Position numbers and translations under genes: made by a program. A DNA stretch of 64,000 nt from the NCBI GenBank assembly GCA_963588905.1, contig CAVAJF010000007.1, positions 7,353-71,352 of the forward strand. The letters run 5' to 3'. Origin of the DNA: Butyricicoccus_A sp963588905 (GTDB lineage Bacteria > Bacillota > Clostridia > Oscillospirales > Butyricicoccaceae). Within the stretch, counting starts at the first letter, position 1; each line of letters starts with the position of its first letter. Shown here piece after piece: positions 1 through 7,280 of the stretch. The notes under the pieces were generated by a model, which was not told the origin of the DNA, did no database searches, and worked only from the letters and a program-made list of their open reading frames with translations.

Positions 1-1
1 C

Positions 2-259
2 GACTGCCAGCCGAGAACCGTCAGCATTCGCAGCAAAAAATCCAAACATGTCATTTGTATGACATTTGAGGATTTTCCATATTTAGGCATTTGGAGCAAG
101 TACACGGGAGCGGATACAAATTATGTTTGTATCGAGCCGTGGAGCACTCTGCCGGATGCAAATTATCTGGATCATGCACTGGAAAATAAGATTGGTGTGC
201 GAAAGCTCGCACCAAAGAGCAGTGAAACACTGACGTTTGCAACAATGATTGAGGAATAA
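2..259 (+). CDS. Aldose 1-epimerase family protein, C-terminal end (truncated by window start)
   Basis: This is the last 85 codons of a gene that begins upstream of the window; the reading frame is open from base 2. The residues DFPYLGIWSK followed by VCIEPWSTLPD resemble the C-terminal strands of galactose-mutarotase-like proteins, where aromatic and acidic residues line the sugar pocket. The family interconverts alpha and beta anomers of free sugars in the cytoplasm. No start or catalytic histidine is visible because the N-terminal part is missing. An ATG lies in frame at base 59, but the protein similarity continues upstream of it. Family assignment is from pattern memory of the C-terminus only. 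Confidence 0.7.
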   Translation, partial: DCQPRTVSIRSKKSKHVICMTFEDFPYLGIWSKYTGADTNYVCIEPWSTLPDANYLDHALENKIGVRKLAPKSSETLTFATMIEE

Positions 260-261
260 AA

Positions 262-289
262 AGCAGAAGCTGCGCGGGCAGCTTCTGCT
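262..289 (-). terminator. Terminator hairpin between convergent genes
   Basis: A 12-bp perfect stem (262-273 with 278-289) with a 4-base loop lies between two convergent genes. On the minus strand it is followed by a T-rich run, so it fits an intrinsic terminator for the PEBP-family gene. It may also stop plus-strand transcripts. Confidence 0.75.
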
Positions 290-306
290 GGCAAAATCAA
301 AAGGGT

Positions 307-807
307 TTACTTGGCGCGATACATCGCGGACAGGCGGGTGTGTGACAGCACATGGCCGCGCAGACCGTGAATCAGCTCGTTGAGATAGAATCCCGGTTTC
401 AGGTTCAGCTTGCAGTCCAGCGCATAGACGGACAGATCGTACTGATGATCTTTGTCCGGAGGTGCCATGCCGCCGTAGCGCGATGCCTCTTCGATGGATT
501 CATCGGATGCCACACTGTGGAAGCTGGTGCAGCCCTGAATCAAAGAGGGGTCGTGTCGGCTCGCGTCCTCCGGCAGCTCTGTGACGGTCAAATCACACAG
601 TGCCCAGTGAATCCATGTAAAGCCGCACACCGGAATAGAATCTAAATCGTCCAGCACAACGGCAAAGCTGACAGTACCTTCCGGTGCGTCCTCGATTTTA
701 AACGGAATCGAGCGCAGCGGCGTTCCTTCTGCGGAAAGCTCCGTGCCGAATTTGCCAAAGCGATCCTCCCAGTAGCCATTTGCGATACCCGTACTTGTTA
801 CTTTCAT
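307..807 (-). CDS. YbhB/YbcL family PEBP-like protein
   Basis: The 166-residue product matches the bacterial phosphatidylethanolamine-binding protein / Raf-kinase-inhibitor-like family in length and pattern. An AVVLDDLD segment near residue 50 and YGGMAPPDKDHQYDLSVYALD near residues 110-130 correspond to the two conserved ligand-pocket loops. No signal peptide is seen, so it is probably cytoplasmic. The family's role in bacteria is poorly known. The ATG at 807 follows a purine-rich ribosome site, and a sigma-A-like promoter lies just upstream. It is a single-gene unit, convergent with the epimerase gene. Confidence 0.88.
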   Translation of the reverse strand: MKVTSTGIANGYWEDRFGKFGTELSAEGTPLRSIPFKIEDAPEGTVSFAVVLDDLDSIPVCGFTWIHWALCDLTVTELPEDASRHDPSLIQGCTSFHSVASDESIEEASRYGGMAPPDKDHQYDLSVYALDCKLNLKPGFYLNELIHGLRGHVLSHTRLSAMYRAK

Positions 808-842
808 AGGAAAATACCTCCTGTTCCTTGGGTTTCGGTTTT

Positions 843-872
843 ATTATACCAGCATTCCAGGCTGGCTGTAAA
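843..872 (-). promoter_or_regulatory. Promoter of the PEBP-family gene
   Basis: Read on the minus strand, TTTACA (867-872) and TATAAT (843-848) are separated by 18 bases, about 35 bases before the start codon. Confidence 0.55.
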
Positions 873-901
873 CAAATCTTATGGGAATAAGGGAAAAATG
901 C

Positions 902-930
902 TTGTATTTTCTCCTTCGATTGAGTATAAT
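902..930 (+). promoter_or_regulatory. Promoter upstream of yajC
   Basis: TTGTAT (902-907) and a perfect TATAAT (925-930) are separated by 17 bases, 35 bases before the yajC start. It probably serves yajC, the membrane gene, and possibly the scf genes. Confidence 0.65.
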
Positions 931-965
931 TGTAGTATTGTATTTCGATGGGAGGTGTAAATCCT

Positions 966-1277
966 ATGAACTTTTTACTGGATACAGCTATGCCGAGCGC
1001 GAGTGCGTATGCATCTGTGCTTCCGATTATCCTGCTGATCGTCCTGTTCTATTTCCTGCTGATTCGTCCGCAGAAGAAACAGGAGAAGAAGGATAAGGCA
1101 ATGCGTGACAGCCTGGTGGTAGGCGATCATATCTGCACGATTGGTGGCATTGTCGGTAAGGTCGTAAAGATCGACGATGATGAGCTGGTAATGGAGACCA
1201 GCGGCGGTACTCGTATGCGCTTTAAGAAGTGGGCAATCCGTGCCGTTACGACCGAACAGGATGAGCAGAAGGCATAA
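966..1277 (+). CDS. yajC: Preprotein translocase subunit YajC
   Basis: The 103-residue protein has one N-terminal membrane segment (about residues 15-33) followed by RPQKKQEKK, the typical YajC junction, and then a small soluble domain with VGDHICTIGGIVGKVVKI. YajC is an accessory subunit of the SecDF-YajC complex at the inner membrane. The ATG at 966 is preferred because GGAGGTG (951-957) sits 8 bases before it; the upstream in-frame ATG at 948 overlaps that ribosome site. The order yajC, TIGR04086 membrane protein, scfA, scfB is, from memory, a recurring clostridial arrangement. Confidence 0.95.
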   Translation: MNFLLDTAMPSASAYASVLPIILLIVLFYFLLIRPQKKQEKKDKAMRDSLVVGDHICTIGGIVGKVVKIDDDELVMETSGGTRMRFKKWAIRAVTTEQDEQKA

Positions 1278-1341
1278 GGATGCATGATGGATGCTCTTTC
1301 CGCGTAGCATAGTGCAAACGGCTGCGCGAGGAGGAACACGC

Positions 1342-1740
1342 ATGAAACATACAGAATCGACAGACAACGCGGTTTTCTGGGCGGCACCGATGCTGCTCGG
1401 TCTGCTGATAACCTTTGGCGGATTGTTGGCCGGTGCTTGTTTGCTGGCGAGCGGAACCGTGGGAATGCAGATGAGACCTCTCATTGTATGTCTCCCGTTT
1501 GCTGCGGGGACGATGTTCACCGCCGGTTGGAGTGCACGGCGTGCGCCTGCCAATCGACTGGTGTTGGGAATGCTGACAGGGCTTTCTCTGCTGGGCTGTC
1601 TGTTTCTTCTGAGTCTGACGCTGCGTGAGGCGGCGTTTCAGGCAGTGGCAGCCGGAATGATTTCCGGCATTGCCGTCGCAAGCTCGCTGACCGGAGCGAT
1701 TCTGGGAGCGGCTGCAAAAACGAAAAAACGGCGCAGATAA
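1342..1740 (+). CDS. TIGR04086-type four-helix membrane protein
   Basis: A 132-residue, very hydrophobic protein with about four predicted membrane segments and a basic C-terminal tail (KTKKRRR). Position and pattern fit the TIGR04086 family, a small membrane protein that in Clostridia usually sits between yajC and the SCIFF peptide gene. Function is unknown. The ATG at 1342 has an AGGAGGAA ribosome site; an in-frame start 17 codons upstream lacks one. It lies 64 bases after yajC and 39 bases before scfA, suggesting cotranscription. Confidence 0.75.
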   Translation: MKHTESTDNAVFWAAPMLLGLLITFGGLLAGACLLASGTVGMQMRPLIVCLPFAAGTMFTAGWSARRAPANRLVLGMLTGLSLLGCLFLLSLTLREAAFQAVAAGMISGIAVASSLTGAILGAAAKTKKRRR

Positions 1741-1779
1741 TCTGCGTCTGATATTTTAACACGAAAGGAGCAATTGATT

Positions 1780-1923
1780 ATGTCTCACATTAAGACTCTG
1801 AACACCTGCACTTTTAAGGAGTCCGCTGCACACGGCGGATGTGGCGAGTGCCAGACCTCTTGCCAGTCTGCATGCAAGACTTCCTGCACCGTTGCAAACC
1901 AGAAGTGCGAGCACGAGAAGTAA
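1780..1923 (+). CDS. scfA: SCIFF ribosomal peptide precursor (ranthipeptide)
   Basis: A 47-residue peptide beginning MSHIKTLNTC and carrying the dense cysteine block CGECQTSCQSACKTSC followed by T, V and a final NQKC. Cysteines at 21, 24, 28, 32, 36 and 43 give the six-cysteines-in-forty-five signature; Cys10 in the leader is extra. In the studied homologue CteA the maturase links Cys32 to Thr37, and both residues occupy exactly these positions here. AAAGGAG lies 9 bases before the ATG. It is followed by a terminator hairpin and then by the maturase gene. The end product's role is unknown. Confidence 0.96.
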   Translation: MSHIKTLNTCTFKESAAHGGCGECQTSCQSACKTSCTVANQKCEHEK

Positions 1924-1949
1924 GTCTGATTTGACAGAATAAACAGGCT

Positions 1950-1981
1950 CGGGACTGACATGCGTCAGTCCCGAAATTTTT
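1950..1981 (+). terminator. Terminator / attenuator between scfA and scfB
   Basis: A 10-bp GC-rich perfect stem (1950-1959 with 1964-1973), a 4-base loop, and a T run lie 27 bases after scfA and just before the scfB ribosome site. It has the form of an intrinsic terminator. Partial read-through would make much more peptide message than maturase message. Confidence 0.8.
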
Positions 1982-2000
1982 TCATAGGAGTTATTTGATT

Positions 2001-3374
2001 ATGATACATCGTTTTTCCATGAAGGGTATCAATATCCTGATGGATATTAACAGCGGCTCGGTTCATGTGGTAGATGATGCTGCCTATGCGCTGTCTGCTG
2101 TCGTCGCACCGGGTATGACAGAGACATGTCCGGAGGATATTCTGCGCAGTCTGTCTGACCGATTTACCGAAGAGCAGCTGCAGGAAGCATATCATGAGCT
2201 GTACGAACTGGAGCAGAGCGGCTATCTGTTCGCAGATGATGATTATATCAATATTGCCGCAGCCATTCCGACCGGCGCACCGATCAAGGCACTGTGCCTG
2301 CACGTATCGCACGACTGCAATCTGCGCTGCAAGTACTGCTTTGCAGATACCGGCGATTTCGGCATGGGCAAGCGCATGACGATGGACTTTGATGTGGCAA
2401 AGAAGGCCATTGACTTTGTTGTCGAAAAGTCCCGCGCACGCCGCAATATCGAGGTAGACTTCTTTGGCGGTGAGCCGCTGATGGCTTGGGAGACCGTCAA
2501 GAAGACCGTCGAATATGCCCGTTCTCTGGAAAAGGAGAAAAATAAGAAGTTCCGCTTCACCATCACAACCAATGGTCTGATGCTGGATGATGAGAAGATC
2601 GACTACATCAACGAGAACATGGACAACTGCGTTCTGTCTTTGGACGGCAGAAAGTGCATCAACGATGAAATGCGTCCGACGGCAGGCGGCTGCGGCAGCT
2701 ATGACATTATCGTGCCGAAGTTCAAGAAGCTGGTTTCTCAGCGCAGCAAGGACAAGGATTATTATGTCCGCGGCACGTTTACCAGCAAGAACCTCGATTT
2801 TACCAATGACGTACTGTCTATTGCCGATGAGGGCTTTGACCAGCTGTCTGTCGAGCCGGTAACCAGTGAACCGGGCACCGGATATGACATCAGCGAAAAG
2901 GATCTGCCGCGCATCGGTGAGGAGTATGAAAAGCTGGTTGACATCATGCAGCAGCGCCGCAAGGAAGGCAGAAGCTTCAACTTCTTCCATTTCATGGTGG
3001 ACTTGCAGCAGGGTCCGTGCGTCATCAAGCGTCTGCGCGGCTGTGGTGCCGGTTATGAATATGTCGCCGTGACACCGGACGGAGAAATTTATCCGTGCCA
3101 TCAGTTTGTTGGCCATCCGGAATTCCTGCTGGGCACGTTGGACAATGGCAAGTTTGATATGGATATTTCCGATCACTTCTCCCGCCTCAATGTATGTACC
3201 AGACCGAAATGCAAGGATTGCTGGGCAAAGTTCTATTGCTCCGGCGGCTGTGCAGCGGCCAACTTTAACATGAACGGTGATATTGAAACACCGTATGAAA
3301 TGGGCTGCGAGTTGCAGAAAAAGCGTTTGGAATGTGCAATCTACCTCAAAGCGGCGCAGATGATGGAAGAATAA
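2001..3374 (+). CDS. scfB: SCIFF peptide maturase, radical SAM/SPASM enzyme
   Basis: The 457-residue protein modifies the scfA peptide by forming thioether links. It has an N-terminal peptide-binding region (about residues 1-90, RRE-like), a radical SAM core with C106NLRC110KYC113 that holds the SAM-cleaving 4Fe-4S cluster, and a C-terminal SPASM region (about 335-430) rich in cysteines (CGAG, PCH, CTRPKCKDC, YCSGGC) for auxiliary clusters. The ATG at 2001 is chosen because TAGGAG lies 10 bases upstream; the in-frame TTG at 1995 is too close to it. It lies directly downstream of its substrate gene. Confidence 0.96.
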   Translation: MIHRFSMKGINILMDINSGSVHVVDDAAYALSAVVAPGMTETCPEDILRSLSDRFTEEQLQEAYHELYELEQSGYLFADDDYINIAAAIPTGAPIKALCLHVSHDCNLRCKYCFADTGDFGMGKRMTMDFDVAKKAIDFVVEKSRARRNIEVDFFGGEPLMAWETVKKTVEYARSLEKEKNKKFRFTITTNGLMLDDEKIDYINENMDNCVLSLDGRKCINDEMRPTAGGCGSYDIIVPKFKKLVSQRSKDKDYYVRGTFTSKNLDFTNDVLSIADEGFDQLSVEPVTSEPGTGYDISEKDLPRIGEEYEKLVDIMQQRRKEGRSFNFFHFMVDLQQGPCVIKRLRGCGAGYEYVAVTPDGEIYPCHQFVGHPEFLLGTLDNGKFDMDISDHFSRLNVCTRPKCKDCWAKFYCSGGCAAANFNMNGDIETPYEMGCELQKKRLECAIYLKAAQMMEE

Positions 3375-3417
3375 TCCGTCAACACGACAAAAAATGAGGG
3401 CTTTGTCAAAATTGCTG

Positions 3418-3445
3418 TTGAATTTTAACGAGATCGCTCTATAAT
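3418..3445 (+). promoter_or_regulatory. Promoter upstream of the P5CR-like gene
   Basis: TTGAAT (3418-3423) and TATAAT (3440-3445), 16 bases apart, lie in the 170-base gap after scfB. They suggest that the P5CR-like gene is transcribed separately from scfB. Confidence 0.55.
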
Positions 3446-3545
3446 GATGTTATAAATATCGGATTCTGCTCACAGGAATCCATCTCCGGTTCGCGGCTTT
3501 CCCCCTCGTATTGCGAACGGAAGAAATAAAGATGAGGTGATTTTT

Positions 3546-4034
3546 ATGCCGCATAGTATTGGACTTGGTATGATCGGCAGCAGCGAGCTCTCCGATCGCC
3601 TTCTGAAAGGAATTTTACGGGATCATGTCGTAGACGGAAGCCGTATTTATATTGCAGAGCAGGATGAACGCCGCCGCAATTATTTTGTGGGTTTGGGTGT
3701 GAACTGCATCCCGGATGTTTCGGCGTCTATGCTCCGCTCGGAAATTATGATTCTGTCTGGCGAGAAGCGCGAGTTTTCCACGCTTCTGTCCTCGGTTTGC
3801 GGAACGACGCGCGGCCGCATTCTGGTATCGACGATTCCGGGACGGGATTGTGCGTACATTCAGGATCGTGTCGCAAAGGCGACCAATGTTGTCACGGTAG
3901 AGAGTGAAGACACCGAAGACGGAAAGCATATCAGCCATCTGACATACTCTCCGCGCTTTCCGAACCATATGAAATCCGCAGTAGAAGATATGTTCCGCAC
4001 CATCGGTGAAGTTGAGACGGAACAGCTTGCGTAA
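3546..4034 (+). CDS. Truncated pyrroline-5-carboxylate-reductase-like NAD(P)-binding protein
   Basis: The 162-residue product resembles only the N-terminal dinucleotide-binding half of ProC/ComER-type proteins: GLGMIGSSELSDRLLKGIL near residue 5, then an acidic strand-end and a segment like the VVLAVKP region. The C-terminal dimerisation and substrate domain is missing, so reductase activity is unlikely. The start at 3546 has GAGGTGA just upstream; an alternative GTG lies 3 codons earlier. There is no visible frameshift or continuation downstream. It precedes a SpoIIM-like gene, and B. subtilis ComER is also a P5CR-like protein outside proline synthesis, but a sporulation role here is a guess. 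Confidence 0.6.
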   Translation: MPHSIGLGMIGSSELSDRLLKGILRDHVVDGSRIYIAEQDERRRNYFVGLGVNCIPDVSASMLRSEIMILSGEKREFSTLLSSVCGTTRGRILVSTIPGRDCAYIQDRVAKATNVVTVESEDTEDGKHISHLTYSPRFPNHMKSAVEDMFRTIGEVETEQLA

Positions 4035-4096
4035 AAACGCATAACATGAATCAGCCAAGAATATCTTACTAGCAGGGAACCGGAAAGGGGACGGCT

Positions 4097-4684
4097 ATGA
4101 AACGGGATATTCTTGGCTTTTTGCTTGTCCGGCGGCTGCGGCAGTCACCGGCATTTGCGTTTTTGGTGGCAGCTTTGCTGTGCGGGGTATTTGCCGGCGG
4201 CTTTACCGGCATGTATATTCCGCAGTCGGATGGAAGCTATGTGCACGAATTGGCAAAGCTCGTGTCCAGCAATGCTGCCGGACGGATGCCATCTGTTCGC
4301 ACTGTACTGACGAGTGCGGCAAGCACGTTTGGCTGGATCGCGGCGGCAGGATTGCTTGGCGCGATGCCGGGGCGGGCGCTGTGGATGGCGTTGCTTCTGG
4401 CGGTGCGTGGTTTTTTCTTGTCCTTTGCAGCGGCAGCAGCGTTGGTGCAGTCAGGTTTGTGGGGCGTATACATTGCGTTTGTTTCCATTGGCATCTGCGC
4501 GGTCTTTTGGCTGCCAGCGATGCTGCTGATTGGCACAGCTGCATTGGAAATCGGGATGCAGCACGGCAAGTACTTTGCTGCGTGGAAGCAATACGGCGGA
4601 CTGTGGCTGCTGTGTATGCTGCTGTTGTGTGCATCCATGCTCTGGAGACTGCTGCTTGTTCCGGTTCTGCTCGGCGTGTTTTAA
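4097..4684 (+). CDS. Membrane protein resembling stage II sporulation protein M
   Basis: A 195-residue protein with about five hydrophobic segments. Layout resembles SpoIIM/DUF95: an N-terminal helix, an extracellular loop with a long soluble stretch (about residues 45-75), then paired helices around WIAAAGLLGAMPGRALWMALL and FVSIGICAVFWLPAMLLIG. SpoIIM belongs to the engulfment machinery (DMP complex) in spore formers. No strict motif decides the call. The ATG at 4097 has GGAAAGGGGA upstream. It is followed by a strong bidirectional terminator. Confidence 0.5.
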   Translation: MKRDILGFLLVRRLRQSPAFAFLVAALLCGVFAGGFTGMYIPQSDGSYVHELAKLVSSNAAGRMPSVRTVLTSAASTFGWIAAAGLLGAMPGRALWMALLLAVRGFFLSFAAAAALVQSGLWGVYIAFVSIGICAVFWLPAMLLIGTAALEIGMQHGKYFAAWKQYGGLWLLCMLLLCASMLWRLLLVPVLLGVF

Positions 4685-4696
4685 CGGATAAAAGAG

Positions 4697-4741
4697 AAAA
4701 GCTGTGTATGTTTGCTCTGCTGAGAAACATACACAGCTTTT
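4697..4741. terminator. Bidirectional terminator
   Basis: A 14-bp perfect stem (4697-4710 with 4728-4741), A-rich on its left arm and T-rich on its right, lies between the convergent SpoIIM-like and SLOG genes. It works for both strands. Confidence 0.85.
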
Positions 4742-5260
4742 CTATATATCGAATAGTGTCAACTGCTGGTCCGCTAGATTATCAATAATGAGACAATGCT
4801 TGCGCGCGTAATGCACCGTATAAGCGGTGCCGCCCGGCGTTCCGTCAAAGAAGCAAATACAGCGAGAGCTGCGTTCTACCAGAAAACGATCCCGAACGGC
4901 ATAACATTCCGGCATATAGCGGGGGAAGATGCAAAAGGTACGAGAGGCTTGCGCCAGTGTATGCTGATACCGTGTTCGCCAGATTGGCTCCCAATGCATG
5001 TGCATGTTTGGAAATGCCACGGCAGCCCACAATTCAATTGGCAGTCCTTCTCCGCGCAGAGCGAGAACCGCTTGCGCTGCCCAGAGATCAAAGCCGCGGC
5101 TCATGCCGGACAAAAAATGCCGACAGCCATGGGTATACGCGCGGTGAATGGCTTGGCAGAGCTGTACCTGCATGTCACAGAACAGGCGAGAGCCTTCTTG
5201 ATAGCCGGACGGCATTTTTTCTGGTCGGTAGCCAGTAAAACAACAGACAGATGTGCGCAT
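4742..5260 (-). CDS. SLOG-family (DUF1273-like) protein
   Basis: A 172-residue protein opening with CCFTGYRPEKMP, the signature start of DUF1273/SLOG proteins, followed by FLSGMSRGFDLWAAQAVL, the second conserved ligand-loop segment. SLOG domains have a Rossmann-like fold and are thought to bind nucleotides or nucleotide-derived signals. The start at 5260 is set by AAAGGA just upstream; a longer reading begins 26 codons earlier without support. It is a single gene, divergent from rlmA. The ligand is unknown. Confidence 0.78.
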   Translation of the reverse strand: MRTSVCCFTGYRPEKMPSGYQEGSRLFCDMQVQLCQAIHRAYTHGCRHFLSGMSRGFDLWAAQAVLALRGEGLPIELWAAVAFPNMHMHWEPIWRTRYQHTLAQASRTFCIFPRYMPECYAVRDRFLVERSSRCICFFDGTPGGTAYTVHYARKHCLIIDNLADQQLTLFDI

Positions 5261-5402
5261 AGGGAGTCCTTTCTTCGCTGGGTATTTCGATTGCGTATCT
5301 TTATTGTAGCAGGTGTGCCGCGCAATTGAAACAGGCAATTGGGTATGCTATAATGAAAATAATCAGATACGCCCGAAACCAAGAGGAAAGGATGGGAGAA
5401 AG

Positions 5403-6230
5403 ATGCTGATTTGTCCGCATTGCGGTGCACCGTTGGTGCGAAAGGAAAAGGCTTTTTGCTGTGAATCAGGACACAGCTACGATATTGCAAAGGCTGGTTA
5501 CTGCAATCTGTTGCAGACCAATAAATCCGGCGATCATACCGGAGACAGTAAGGAAATGGTAGCGGCTCGCCGCCAGTTTTTAGACCAAGGCTATTATGAA
5601 GGGCTGGCGAAGGCCATGTGCCAGCAGGTCAAACAGCTGACCAAGGACAAGGAAGAGATTCACTTTGTCGATGCCGGATGCGGTGAAGGATACTACACCC
5701 GCCAAATGGTGCAGGCTTTGTATGAGAGCGGCAAGCTCAAAGAGAGCATTGGTATAGATATTTCTAAATCTGCGACGCAGTACGCAGCAAAACGCGATTT
5801 ACATACCCAATATATCACGGGCAGTGCCTATCATATGCCGCTGGCAGATCATTGCGCGGATGTCATCTGTTCGCTGTTTGCACCGACACCGGAAGAGGAA
5901 TTTCTGCGCGTACTGAAATCCGATGGTGTTGTTGTGTGCGCAGTACCGGGAGAGGATCATCTGTGGGAGCTGAAGTGCGCAGTTTATGACAAGCCGTATC
6001 AAAACCGCGAGGAAAAATACCAGCTGCACGGATTTCAGCGAATCGGCAGACAGAAATTTACCTATCGCGTCCATCTGGAACGTCCGGAGGATATACGCAC
6101 CCTGTTTGCCATGACGCCGTATTCTCATCGCACCTCGAAGATTGGTATGGCACGGCTGGAAGCACTGAAAGAGCTGGATGTCACGCTGTCGTTTGTCATT
6201 CTCGTATTTTCTGCGGAAGAAACCGAGTAA
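5403..6230 (+). CDS. rlmA: 23S rRNA (guanine-N1)-methyltransferase, RlmA type
   Basis: A 275-residue class I SAM methyltransferase with an N-terminal zinc ribbon (CPHCG near residue 4, then CCESGHSYD near residue 22) and the RlmA-typical AKAGYCNLL plus DHTGDSKEMVAARRQFLDQGYY. The SAM loop is VDAGCGEGYYT. RlmAI methylates G745 and RlmAII methylates G748 in helix 35 of 23S rRNA; which one applies cannot be told here. The ATG at 5403 has AAGGATGGGAGAA upstream, and a longer in-frame reading precedes the zinc ribbon without support. Confidence 0.88.
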   Translation: MLICPHCGAPLVRKEKAFCCESGHSYDIAKAGYCNLLQTNKSGDHTGDSKEMVAARRQFLDQGYYEGLAKAMCQQVKQLTKDKEEIHFVDAGCGEGYYTRQMVQALYESGKLKESIGIDISKSATQYAAKRDLHTQYITGSAYHMPLADHCADVICSLFAPTPEEEFLRVLKSDGVVVCAVPGEDHLWELKCAVYDKPYQNREEKYQLHGFQRIGRQKFTYRVHLERPEDIRTLFAMTPYSHRTSKIGMARLEALKELDVTLSFVILVFSAEETE

Positions 6231-6311
6231 ATCGCTTTTTTCACGACGGAAAGTGTGATATACTATACCGCATACTCTGTATATGAAAAAAGTGAGAGAG
6301 GGGGAACACTT

Positions 6312-7280
6312 CTGTCAACAAATAAAAAAACGGAATCCGCAAGAAAAAAACGGATCAAGCAGATTTCCGGAGCGATGGTGCGCAGTTATTTTGTGGACAG
6401 CATTCCCAAGGCATCGGCGGAGCTGTCGTATTACCTGTTGTTTTCCATTTTTCCGCTGCTGCTCGTTATGAGCACGTTGATGTCTGCAATGAAAATTTCA
6501 CAGGTGACGATTTTAAATATTCTCAGCCTGCTTCCGGGAGACATTCAGCGCGTGATTTCTCCGATTATCACACGATATATCGGCTCGATGTCGCCATTTA
6601 CCTTTATCAGCCGCATTTTTGTGTTTACCATTTTGGGCATTTACTTTTTGAGCCGAACCATGAGTTCACTCATGCATACGGTCAATCGCATTTATGGGAT
6701 TCCCAATCGGCGCGGCGGTATAGGTCAGCTGATTTTTGAGGTTTTGACAGCAGCAGGCTTAATTTTTGCCATTGTATTTACCTTTATCCTGTGGATTTTG
6801 GGACGATCCATTCGCATTCTTGTGCTCAGGTACCTGCATATCAGCTTGCCGGAACAGCTGACATGGCTGTGGGGATGGGGACGATTTCTCATTGCGATTG
6901 GACTCATGTTCCTGTTTATCTTGATTTTGTGTTATCTGTGCCCCAACTGCATCATGAAACTCAAAGAGGCTTTGCCGGGGGCGTTGTTTACGTTGGTGGC
7001 ATGGATTATCTGTACCGTTATTTTTTCCTTTTACATCACCAATATCAGCCAGTACGATGCGCTGTACGGTTCGATCAGTGCGATTATGATTTTGATGCTG
7101 TGGCTGTATTTGACTGGTATTGTTTTGATTTTAGGATTTGAGCTGAATTTTATTTTGATGAAGCGCCAGCGTAAAAACTTTATTTGCAAACGAAAACCGT
7201 GGTATGCCAAAGCAATTGACGGGGAAACCACACGGTCACGGAAAAGAAACAGAAGAAGAGTTAGGAGGAAACGAAGATGA
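6312..7280 (+). CDS. YihY/BrkB family membrane protein
   Basis: The product (about 322 residues from this start) has six hydrophobic segments. Segments such as KASAELSYYLLFSIFPLLLVM, MSPFTFISRIF, NRIYGIPNRRGG and YGSISAIMILMLWLYLTGIVLILGFELN are typical of the YihY (UPF0761) family, whose function is not settled; it is not RNase BN despite older names. The start is unusual: GAGAGGGGGA (6295-6304) stands 7 bases before a CTG at 6312, while the GTG at 6255 overlaps a promoter-like TATACT and the next ATG is at 6375. The C-terminal tail is strongly basic. It overlaps the next gene by 4 bases. Confidence 0.88.
   Translation: MSTNKKTESARKKRIKQISGAMVRSYFVDSIPKASAELSYYLLFSIFPLLLVMSTLMSAMKISQVTILNILSLLPGDIQRVISPIITRYIGSMSPFTFISRIFVFTILGIYFLSRTMSSLMHTVNRIYGIPNRRGGIGQLIFEVLTAAGLIFAIVFTFILWILGRSIRILVLRYLHISLPEQLTWLWGWGRFLIAIGLMFLFILILCYLCPNCIMKLKEALPGALFTLVAWIICTVIFSFYITNISQYDALYGSISAIMILMLWLYLTGIVLILGFELNFILMKRQRKNFICKRKPWYAKAIDGETTRSRKRNRRRVRRKRR

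Noticed and set aside
1965..3176. 403-codon minus-strand frame over scfB
   Set aside because: Antisense shadow; scfB motifs are unambiguous on the plus strand.
6483..7141. Name RNase BN for the YihY-family gene
   Set aside because: Older databases used this name, but the true RNase BN is a different protein (RNase Z family).
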